Positions 16,299-23,219 of a stretch of DNA of 64,000 nucleotides are shown here, in pieces. How positions within the stretch are numbered: the first letter of the stretch is position 1; each line of letters begins with the position of its first letter. Under the pieces are notes generated by a model that ran no database searches, was not told the DNA's origin, and saw nothing but the letters and a program-made list of their open reading frames with translations. A program made the translations under genes and the position numbers. This DNA comes from Marinimicrobium sp050113635 (GTDB taxonomy: Bacteria; Pseudomonadota; Gammaproteobacteria; Pseudomonadales; Cellvibrionaceae): the NCBI RefSeq assembly GCF_050113635.1, contig NZ_JBNJLT010000004.1, positions 248,001-312,000 of the forward strand. Direction: 5' to 3'.

Positions 16299-16706
16299 AT
16301 GAGCGCAACGGAGTCGACTCCCTGCCGTTTTTCCTGCGAAATTCCCATGCGTTGGGGAGATATGGATGCCTTCGGCCATGTGAACAATACGCTGTACTTG
16401 CGTTACTGCGAAGAGGCGCGCTTCCAGTGGTTGAGCGAAGCAGGCATTCGCCTTTCGGCCGACAGTTATCCGGTAGTGGTTACGGTCGGGTGTACTTTTC
16501 TTCGTCCCGTGGTGTACCCGGCTATGCTTCGGGTGGACTGCTACGCCGATGAACCGGGGCGCTCCAGCTTTATGGCCCGCTTTCAACTCTACACCACTGA
16601 CCAGCCCGAGGCGCCGTGCGCTGAAGCCTACTCCAAAGTGGTGTGGGTGGGCGGCGATGGCAAGTCCCGCCCTTTGCCGGAACCGGTAAGCGCCTGGTTC
16701 AGGTAG
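16299..16706 (+). CDS. Acyl-CoA thioesterase, 4-hydroxybenzoyl-CoA thioesterase family
   Basis: A 135-residue hotdog-fold protein with the 4HBT motif MRWGDMDAFGHVNNTLYL (about 14-31), where the aspartate of the GDMD segment is the catalytic residue of the class. Such enzymes hydrolyse acyl-CoA thioesters in the cytoplasm. The ATG at 16299 is preceded by aaggaggaag. It converges with the symporter gene, which ends 7 bases downstream. Substrate range cannot be read from the sequence. Confidence 0.88.
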   Translation: MSATESTPCRFSCEIPMRWGDMDAFGHVNNTLYLRYCEEARFQWLSEAGIRLSADSYPVVVTVGCTFLRPVVYPAMLRVDCYADEPGRSSFMARFQLYTTDQPEAPCAEAYSKVVWVGGDGKSRPLPEPVSAWFR

Positions 16707-16713
16707 ATTCATT

Positions 16714-18021
16714 TCACGTAGGTTGATCGCCGGGGCGTTCCTCGGTTGACCGGGGGGCTGTATCGTCTTCGGTCAGAGCCTGCTGGAAGCGATCACGGTC
16801 CAGCAGCCCCTCGCTATTGGCCACCACAGTGGATACCATGGCATCGCCGGTGATGTTGACGGCGGTTCGAACCATATCCAGCAACCGATCCACGCCGATA
16901 ATCAGTGCTACCCCTTCCACGGGTAAACCGGCCTGTGTCAGTACCATGGCCAGCGTAATCATGCCGACGCCGGGTACGCCAGCGGTGCCCACCGAGGCCA
17001 GGGTGGCGGTCAGTACCACCATCAAATAGCCGGTAATTCCGATATCGATGCCGTATACCTGTGCGATAAACGCCGTCGCTACGCCCTGCATAATAGCGGT
17101 GCCGTCCATATTGATCGTAGCACCCAGGGGGATGGTGAACGAGGCGACCCGATTGTCCACGCCCAGGTCTTTTTCCACTGTGCGCAAGGTAATGGGCAGC
17201 GTGGCGTTGCTGGACGCGGTGCTGAAGCCGAACACCATCACGGACCACATTTTGCGCAGGAAAATTTTCGGGCTCAGCCCGGTCAGTGTTTTAAGCAACA
17301 GGCTGTAGACACCCAGGCCGTGCAACAGGAGCACGAACAACAGCGTGCAGAAATACAGAGCCAGATCTCCGATGGCGCCCCAGCCGAGATCCGCAAACAG
17401 CTTTGCCAGCAGGCAGAAAACGCCGTAGGGGGCCAGGTGCATCAGCATCATGACCAGCTTCAGGATAGCCGTGTTCAGGTGGCCAAAGAACGCCTGAAGA
17501 TATTGCGAGGTGCGGGCTTCCGAGCGCGAGATAGCCACGCCGAGCAGCAGGGCAAAGACGATGATTTGCAGCATATTGCCTTCGGCCATGGCGGCGATGG
17601 GGTTGGAAGGAAAAATGCCCACCAGCGTTTCCTTGAGCGAGGGCTTTTCCTGCACGCTGAAAGCCTCCACCTCGCCGGGCATATCGATGCCGTGGCCCGG
17701 ACCCACCAACTGCCCAATGGCTAGCGCCAGCGTAATGGCAACGGCGGTGGTGGTCAGGTACAGCCCCAGAGTCTTGATCGCCATGGGTCCCATACGGCTG
17801 TGCCCGCCCAACGCGGCGCTGCCGCAGACCAGCGAGACAAAAACCAGTGGCACCACCAACAGCGTCAGCGAAGCGATAAACACCTGGCCGACGGCGTCGA
17901 ACAGGCCTTGCGCGAACCAGGTATGAAGAAAGTGCTCCTTGGATGGGGCCACCAGGTTAATCAGCACGCCAATGCTGATGCCCAGAACCATGGCCAGTAA
18001 AATGCGCTTGGTCAGATTCAT
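16714..18021 (-). CDS. Dicarboxylate/amino-acid:cation symporter (DAACS family)
   Basis: A 435-residue inner-membrane transporter of the GltP/DctA family. Hydrophobic helices from residue 5 onward, the TM7 motif NMDGTAIMQGV (with TINMDGTAI) and the HP1 serine-rich loop GFSTASSNATLPITL (the cation and substrate site) are visible. It moves glutamate, aspartate or C4-dicarboxylates with Na+ or H+. The start at 18021 (MNLTKRILLAM) is chosen over a longer reading to 18174, which adds a non-membrane, low-quality N-terminus. It diverges from ubiC with 179 bases between. Confidence 0.92.
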   Translation of the reverse strand: MNLTKRILLAMVLGISIGVLINLVAPSKEHFLHTWFAQGLFDAVGQVFIASLTLLVVPLVFVSLVCGSAALGGHSRMGPMAIKTLGLYLTTTAVAITLALAIGQLVGPGHGIDMPGEVEAFSVQEKPSLKETLVGIFPSNPIAAMAEGNMLQIIVFALLLGVAISRSEARTSQYLQAFFGHLNTAILKLVMMLMHLAPYGVFCLLAKLFADLGWGAIGDLALYFCTLLFVLLLHGLGVYSLLLKTLTGLSPKIFLRKMWSVMVFGFSTASSNATLPITLRTVEKDLGVDNRVASFTIPLGATINMDGTAIMQGVATAFIAQVYGIDIGITGYLMVVLTATLASVGTAGVPGVGMITLAMVLTQAGLPVEGVALIIGVDRLLDMVRTAVNITGDAMVSTVVANSEGLLDRDRFQQALTEDDTAPRSTEERPGDQPT

Positions 18022-18200
18022 GTCGAGCTCTTGGAATCGTTGTCGTTGTGAGCGGCGAGGAGTGCTCGACGCGAAAGACTCATTAAACCAACCTGGAGCG
18101 CCAGCGTAAAGCGATAGCCCAACCTCCCTGTTTCTCAATGCAGGTGCCGGGGAAGCTGTTAGAATACGGGCCAAATGCCTGATCGACGTCTTTTGTAGAG

Positions 18201-18773
18201 GTGTTTTTGACGCAATCCAACCCCCTGTTTCAAGCCGCGAACCCCCGCCGAAAGACGGTAAATCTCGATGGCTGCCCCGCAGAACTGAAGCCCTGGCTGT
18301 TGGACCGCGGCTCGCTGACCGCCAAACTCAAGCGGCACAGCGGGGGGCAGTTTCGAGTGCAAGTGCTGTCCCAGCGGTTGGCGGCACCGACGCTGAATGA
18401 GCGTCGTCGCCTTGGTATGAAGTCTGGACACTGGGCGCTGGTGCGCGAAGTGGTGTTACTCGGACACGAACAGGCCTGGGTCTTTGCGCGCAGCTTGGTG
18501 CCGTTGGCCAGCTTGACCGGCCGATTGCGGCAGTTACGGTGGCTCGACAGCCGGCCGTTGGGCGAGTTTCTGTTCGGTCAGCCGGATCTGGAGCGTGAGC
18601 CGTTGGAAGTGGCCCGCCTTTCACCCTCTGGAGGATATGCGCCCGCTGAGCTTCAACAAGACCAGGTGCTGTGGGCCAGGCGCTCGGTGTTTCGGCTGAA
18701 CGATCGAGCGCTTTTGGTGGGTGAAGTGTTTTTGCCCGACTTCCTTACGCCGTTGAAACCCTCTTGCAATTGA
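18201..18773 (+). CDS. ubiC: Chorismate--pyruvate lyase
   Basis: A protein of about 190 residues matching UbiC, which converts chorismate to 4-hydroxybenzoate and pyruvate, the first step of ubiquinone synthesis. Visible family features are LLDRGSLTAKLKRHSGGQFRVQVL (about 32-55), the REVVLLG strand and LGEFLF with downstream conserved charged residues. The start is uncertain: a GTG at 18201 gives the listed frame, but the gtagag site sits right against it, so the in-frame TTG at 18207 may be the true start. It is followed 30 bases later by ubiA, its pathway partner. Confidence 0.92.
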   Translation: MFLTQSNPLFQAANPRRKTVNLDGCPAELKPWLLDRGSLTAKLKRHSGGQFRVQVLSQRLAAPTLNERRRLGMKSGHWALVREVVLLGHEQAWVFARSLVPLASLTGRLRQLRWLDSRPLGEFLFGQPDLEREPLEVARLSPSGGYAPAELQQDQVLWARRSVFRLNDRALLVGEVFLPDFLTPLKPSCN

Positions 18774-18803
18774 AGCGATCGCAGAATTCAAGGTCCTTTA
18801 TTT

Positions 18804-19715
18804 ATGGCTTCTCCGTCTTCCAATAACCGCTCATGGTTCAATCACCTCCGGCAGAACTGGCGCGAACGGTTGTCGGTTTATTGGCGTCTGACCCGCCTCA
18901 ACCGGCCAATCGGCAGTCTTTTATTGCTGTGGCCTACGCTCTGGGCGCTGTGGCTGGCCGCTGAAGGCTGGCCGAATGCAGGGTTGTTAATCATTTTTGT
19001 ATTGGGCGTGTTTTCGATGCGCTCGGCGGGGTGTGTGATTAATGATTACGCCGACCGCAATCTGGATGGCCACGTAAAGCGCACCAAAAATCGGCCAATG
19101 GCCACGGGGGAAGTGTCTGAGCGTGAGGCATTAACCTTATTTGTCGTGTTGTGCCTGTTCTCCTTCGGGCTGGTATTGCTCACCGACCGTTTTACCGTTT
19201 TGTTGTCGTTGGGCGCTGTGGCGCTGGCGGCCTGCTACCCCTTTATGAAGCGGTACACGCACCTGCCGCAGGTCGTGCTCGGGGCGGCTTTTGCCTGGGC
19301 GATCCCTATGGCGTTCTCCGCCCAGCGCGGCAGTCTGGGAACGGATACCTGGCTGCTCTATACCGCCGGTGTGCTGTGGCCGGTCATGTACGACACACTC
19401 TATGCCATGGTGGACAGGGACGATGACCTCAAGGTGGGCATCAAGTCCACCGCTGTATTGTTTGGCGATATGGACCGGGTGATGGTCGGTATCCTGCAGA
19501 TTTTCACGCTTTACGCCCTGGTGATGGTGGGCGGCCGCTTCGAGCTGGGGGTGTTTTACTATCTGGGTCTGGCCGGGGCGGCCTTGCTGTTCTTGTACCA
19601 GCAGTACCTGATTCGTTTTCGGGAGCGGGAGGCCTGCTTTCGGGCCTTTCTCAACAATAACTGGGTGGGACTCTTGATTTTCGTCGGGCTCGCCCTGGAT
19701 TTGCAGCTTCGGTAA
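18804..19715 (+). CDS. ubiA: 4-hydroxybenzoate octaprenyltransferase
   Basis: A 303-residue membrane prenyltransferase with about nine helices. It carries the two Asp-rich Mg-prenyl-diphosphate motifs, NDYADRNLDGHVKRTKNRP (about 75-93) and YDTLYAMVDRDDDLKVGIKS (about 196-215). It attaches the polyprenyl chain to 4-hydroxybenzoate in the ubiquinone pathway. ubiC-ubiA is the usual operon, and its position before phoB-phoR matches many gammaproteobacteria. The start ATG is at 18804. Confidence 0.97.
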   Translation: MASPSSNNRSWFNHLRQNWRERLSVYWRLTRLNRPIGSLLLLWPTLWALWLAAEGWPNAGLLIIFVLGVFSMRSAGCVINDYADRNLDGHVKRTKNRPMATGEVSEREALTLFVVLCLFSFGLVLLTDRFTVLLSLGAVALAACYPFMKRYTHLPQVVLGAAFAWAIPMAFSAQRGSLGTDTWLLYTAGVLWPVMYDTLYAMVDRDDDLKVGIKSTAVLFGDMDRVMVGILQIFTLYALVMVGGRFELGVFYYLGLAGAALLFLYQQYLIRFREREACFRAFLNNNWVGLLIFVGLALDLQLR

Positions 19716-19763
19716 AGGCAGCTGATCCATCTTATTGTGACAGTAAGCGGTTTTTCCGGGGCT

Positions 19764-19797
19764 CTGTCATAATTGTGTAACACGGAGTTTATTAAAT
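19764..19797 (+). promoter_or_regulatory. Pho box and -10 region upstream of phoB
   Basis: CTGTCAT-AATT-GTGTAAC (19764-19781) fits two 7-mer PhoB half-sites separated by 4 bases; the first is perfect, the second weaker. An AT-rich -10-like TTAAAT follows at 19792-19797, about 10 bases later. This implies phosphate-starvation autoactivation of phoB-phoR. Confidence 0.7.
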
Positions 19798-19879
19798 ACG
19801 CTGGCGCGAGGTTGATATTCAACCCGGGGGCGCTGGTGTTGCCGCCGTCCCGATTGTTTACTGATGACAGGCAGAGATT

Positions 19880-20575
19880 ATGGCAGGGCGCAGGATACTC
19901 ATAGTGGATGACGAGGCCGCTATTCGCGACATGTTGCGAGTGGCTCTGGAGATGGCCGACTACGAATGTCTGGAGGCCAGCAATGCCCAGGACGCACTGG
20001 CACTGATTGTTGATGAGCGGCCAGACCTGGTTCTGCTCGACTGGATGATGCCAGGCACGAGCGGCATCGAACTGGCCCGGCGACTCAAGCGCGAGGAAGT
20101 CACCGCCGAAGTGCCTCTGATCATGTTGACCGCCAAAGGTGAGGAGGACAACAAGATTCAGGGCCTGGAAGTCGGCGCTGACGATTACATCACCAAACCT
20201 TTCTCGCCGCGCGAGCTGGTGGCCCGCCTCAAGGCCGTGCTGCGCCGTGCAGACCCGCAAATGAACGGTAACCCGATCCGTGTGCAGGGCCTTTGCCTCG
20301 ACCCGTCCAGCCACCGGGTAACGATCAACGAGCGTTCCGTGGATATGGGTCCCACTGAGTACCGACTGCTGGAATTCTTTCTTACCCACCAGGAAAGGGC
20401 CTATACTCGAAGCCAGCTGCTCGATCACGTCTGGGGCGGCAACGTGTACGTGGAGGAACGTACCGTAGACGTGCATATTCGTCGGCTGCGCAAGGCGTTG
20501 GCGGTGGATGATCATGAAAATCTGGTACAGACGGTGCGCGGCACCGGCTACCGTTTCTCCACGCAGGCGGGCTAA
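19880..20575 (+). CDS. phoB: Phosphate regulon response regulator PhoB
   Basis: A 231-residue OmpR/PhoB-type response regulator. The receiver domain (about 1-125) has D10 and D11, the phosphoacceptor D54 (VLLDWMMPG), T84 and K106. The C-terminal winged helix (about 135-231) includes TEYRLLEFFLTHQERAYTRSQLLDHVWG and VDVHIRRLRKAL. Phosphorylated by PhoR, it activates Pho boxes, and one lies directly upstream. phoR follows 52 bases later. Confidence 0.97.
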   Translation: MAGRRILIVDDEAAIRDMLRVALEMADYECLEASNAQDALALIVDERPDLVLLDWMMPGTSGIELARRLKREEVTAEVPLIMLTAKGEEDNKIQGLEVGADDYITKPFSPRELVARLKAVLRRADPQMNGNPIRVQGLCLDPSSHRVTINERSVDMGPTEYRLLEFFLTHQERAYTRSQLLDHVWGGNVYVEERTVDVHIRRLRKALAVDDHENLVQTVRGTGYRFSTQAG

Positions 20576-20627
20576 ACGCCACCCGCGACTGTTACTCTGG
20601 TGAGCACCGGGGCCAAGGCTGCCCCCT

Positions 20628-21935
20628 ATGAGGCCAACTGTTTTGTTGCGAGGCTACAGCGTCGAAGTCCGGCGTCTTCTTATTATTCTCTCTCTGTGTG
20701 CTCTGGTGGGCCTGTGGCTGGACCATGTGGTTTGGGCATTGCTGGTGGGGAGCCTGTTCTATCTGGCGTGGATGGTTTGGCAGATCCGCCGCCTCAACCT
20801 CTGGCTGCTGCGTAAGAACGACGAGCCGCCGCCCGAGTCCAGTGGTATCTGGGGGGATTTGTTCGATAACATTTACCACTTACAGCGCCGTCAGGTACAA
20901 GAGAAAAACAGCCTGCAGGCAGTGATCAATCGCGTCCAGGAAACCAGTGCGGCCCTGCGCGATGGTGTCATTGTGCTGGATTGGCGCGGTTGCCTGGACT
21001 GGTGGAACCCCTCGGCCCAGCGGCTGTTGGGATTCCACAGTAGCGACCAGGGGAAATCGGTCATCAATTTCATTCGCCACCCGCGCTTTGTCAGCTATTT
21101 TGAAGAAGGCGATTACAGCGAGCCGCTGGAAGTTCCCTCCCCTCGATTCACCTCCAAACAGCTGCAGTTTCAGGTCACCCGCTTTGGACGCAACGAACGC
21201 TTGATCGTCGTCCGCGATGTGACCCAGCTACACAAGCTGGAGCAGATGCGCCAGGATTTTGTGGCCAATGTCAGCCACGAGTTACGCACACCACTGACGG
21301 TTATCAGTGGCTATCTGGAAACGCTGTCTGACAGCGGCACTGACTTGAGCCCTCCATGGCAGCGGGCTCTCGCGCAGATGCAGCAGCAATCAAAACGCAT
21401 GTCGCTGCTGATCAATGATTTAATTACGCTTTCCAAACTGGAAACCACCGAGTCGGGCCACAACCATAAGCCGGTCAACCTGGAGCCGCTGCTGCACACC
21501 GTGAAATCCGAGGCTCAGGCGCTCAGTGCGGATAAGAGCCAGACCATTACTCTGGAAGTGCAAACGCCGGGCTTGCAGTTGCAGGGCAACGAAAAAGAGC
21601 TGCACAGCGCGTTTTCCAACCTCGTCACCAACGCAGTGAAGTACACCCCGGCGGGCGGCAAAATCGCCATGCGCCTGTGGCAGGCACATCAACAGATCTT
21701 TTTCTCGGTGAGCGATAACGGCCCTGGCTTTGACAGCAAACATATCCCCCACCTGACCCAGCGCTTCTACCGCGTGGAGCAGAGCCGCAACAGTGGCACC
21801 GGAGGCACCGGCTTGGGGCTGGCGATTGTGAAGCACGTGCTATTGCGCCACGATGGCGAGCTGCAAATCACCAGTGAGCCGGGTGTCGGCAGCATATTCA
21901 CCTGTGTGTTCAGTCCTCCGCCAATGAGCCACTGA
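20628..21935 (+). CDS. phoR: Phosphate regulon sensor histidine kinase PhoR
   Basis: A 435-residue sensor kinase. Two N-terminal transmembrane helices (about residues 15-50), a PAS domain (about 95-190), the dimerisation H-box FVANVSHELRTPL with phospho-acceptor H217, and a C-terminal HATPase domain (NLVTNAVKYTP, DNGPGFD, GTGLGLAIVKHV). It phosphorylates PhoB at low phosphate. The start is ATG 20628. The pair is closed by the following gap, where the next gene's own promoter lies. Confidence 0.97.
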   Translation: MRPTVLLRGYSVEVRRLLIILSLCALVGLWLDHVVWALLVGSLFYLAWMVWQIRRLNLWLLRKNDEPPPESSGIWGDLFDNIYHLQRRQVQEKNSLQAVINRVQETSAALRDGVIVLDWRGCLDWWNPSAQRLLGFHSSDQGKSVINFIRHPRFVSYFEEGDYSEPLEVPSPRFTSKQLQFQVTRFGRNERLIVVRDVTQLHKLEQMRQDFVANVSHELRTPLTVISGYLETLSDSGTDLSPPWQRALAQMQQQSKRMSLLINDLITLSKLETTESGHNHKPVNLEPLLHTVKSEAQALSADKSQTITLEVQTPGLQLQGNEKELHSAFSNLVTNAVKYTPAGGKIAMRLWQAHQQIFFSVSDNGPGFDSKHIPHLTQRFYRVEQSRNSGTGGTGLGLAIVKHVLLRHDGELQITSEPGVGSIFTCVFSPPPMSH

Positions 21936-21994
21936 GAAGCCCGCACTTCCTCAACTCCCCTGTTATCAGCTGTTTAAAGTCACTGAAAAAGCGG

Positions 21995-22023
21995 TTGACA
22001 AATCTACTTTTGCAAAGTACTTT
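21995..22023 (+). promoter_or_regulatory. Strong sigma-70 promoter for the membrane protein/winged-helix operon
   Basis: TTGACA (21995-22000), a 17-base spacer and TACTTT (22018-22023) lie about 77 bases before the ATG at 22100. The spacing is ideal and the -35 is perfect. Confidence 0.75.
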
Positions 22024-22035
22024 GAAATTCAAAGT
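22006..22035. promoter_or_regulatory. Two adjacent ACTTT/AAAGT palindromes overlapping the -10
   Basis: ACTTT-TGC-AAAGT (22006-22018) and the perfect 8-bp inverted repeat ACTTTGAA-A-TTCAAAGT (22019-22035) sit on and just downstream of the -10. A DNA-binding protein is encoded in the operon, so these look like autorepressor sites. Confidence 0.65.
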
Positions 22036-22099
22036 TAATGATTTTCTATTCATTGGGTATAAGCAGTCGGTCTTGACGTAAACATGGAGATGAAAGGTT

Positions 22100-22696
22100 A
22101 TGAGTGACAATGTGCGGGAAGATTTGACGTATATTCGCGAGCTAATGGCGGGAACGCGTCGTGCGGCCAGCATTAGTGGCGGATATTTCATTGTCTGGGG
22201 CGTTGCAACCGGTGTCGGGCTGGTGCTGACTTGGTTGCAGGTGGTCGGTGTATTGCCTTACCGACCCATGATGACTTGGGTGCCGTGTATCGCCTTTGGG
22301 ATGATCGGCAATTTATTGTTGATTCGGCGGGACATCCGACGGCCGGTGCAAAGCTATGCCGGGCGGTTGGTGGGCATGGTGTGGGTGGCGGTGGGCGTGA
22401 CGCAACTGATTTACTTTTTTGCCGGACTGGGCACCCACACTCTACCGGGACAGGTGCTGCCCGCGGTGTTTTCCGCGCTGATTGGTACGGGACTTTTCCT
22501 GACGGGCGTGTTGGCGGGCCTGGGCTGGTTGCGCAACCTGGCGCTTGGCTGGTGGCTGGGTTCTCTGGTGATGTTTCTGTGGCCGGGTGAGTATGCCATT
22601 TTGTTAATGGGGGTATTGCTGCTGCTGTGTTATGTGCTGCCAGGCGTCGTGTTGATTCGCATGCAGCACCGGCGTGATGACGTCGAGGAAGTTTGA
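22100..22696 (+). CDS. Small integral membrane protein of unknown function
   Basis: A 198-residue protein with a short soluble N-terminus (MSDNVREDLTYIRELMAGTRR) followed by about six hydrophobic helices grouped in pairs with short loops. I recognise no catalytic motif. It is followed, one base after the stop, by a small winged-helix regulator, a pairing seen in several marine gammaproteobacteria. The start ATG 22100 has an atgaaaggtt region with a gaaagg ribosome binding site. The promoter at 21995-22023 drives it and the palindromes there would let the neighbour regulate it. Role unknown; a signal or stress sensor is possible but not shown. Confidence 0.7.
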   Translation: MSDNVREDLTYIRELMAGTRRAASISGGYFIVWGVATGVGLVLTWLQVVGVLPYRPMMTWVPCIAFGMIGNLLLIRRDIRRPVQSYAGRLVGMVWVAVGVTQLIYFFAGLGTHTLPGQVLPAVFSALIGTGLFLTGVLAGLGWLRNLALGWWLGSLVMFLWPGEYAILLMGVLLLLCYVLPGVVLIRMQHRRDDVEEV

Positions 22697-22697
22697 C

Positions 22698-23000
22698 GTG
22701 GCAGAATTTGATCACAACCAGATCGATGACTTAATTCACTCGCGCATTCGCCTGGCGGTGGTAGCGGTACTTGCCGGTGTCGAAATGGCCGAATTTACTT
22801 TCATTCGGGATCAGGTAAAAACCACGGACGGTAACCTGAGTACGCATTTGCGTAAGCTGGAGAGCAAACAGTACATCACCATGGAAAAGCGCTTTGTCGG
22901 CCGCAAGCCGGTGACGGAAGTATCACTGACAGTGCTGGGGCGCGAGGCGTTCGAACGTTATTTGGAACATCTGGAGTCGATGCTGGGATTGTCCAAATAA
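22698..23000 (+). CDS. Winged-helix DNA-binding regulator (HTH_34 type)
   Basis: A 100-residue protein that is essentially one winged helix. IHSRIRLAVVAVLAGVEMAEFTFIRDQVKTTDGNLSTHLRKLESKQYITMEKRFVGRKP is the full helix-turn-helix plus wing. The family regulates neighbouring membrane-protein genes. The GTG at 22698 is chosen over the ORF start at 22674, because it has gaggaag 6 bases upstream and starts after the stop of the membrane protein gene. It probably binds the palindromes at 22006-22035. The downstream terminator is at 23057-23088. Confidence 0.83.
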   Translation: MAEFDHNQIDDLIHSRIRLAVVAVLAGVEMAEFTFIRDQVKTTDGNLSTHLRKLESKQYITMEKRFVGRKPVTEVSLTVLGREAFERYLEHLESMLGLSK

Positions 23001-23056
23001 AAAGCATCAGGTGAACGGAGACTATCCGGCTCTTTGCTTGACTCTCATTCCCCTTT

Positions 23057-23088
23057 ACTCCACGAACACGGGTTTGTGGAGTTTTTTT
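23057..23088 (+). terminator. Rho-independent terminator after the winged-helix regulator
   Basis: ACTCCAC (23057-23063) and GTGGAGT (23076-23082) form a 7-bp stem followed by seven T residues. Confidence 0.85.
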
Positions 23089-23219
23089 GCCCCCCCCGCG
23101 CTTTTCTTCATCAATCTGACATCAAATCAGAACACTCTTGTCACATTTCCCCTTCACTATGACGCCCAAACACTCTTTAAGTCATCAATGTGTCATATAA
23201 AGTGCTAGGAGAAGTTGAT

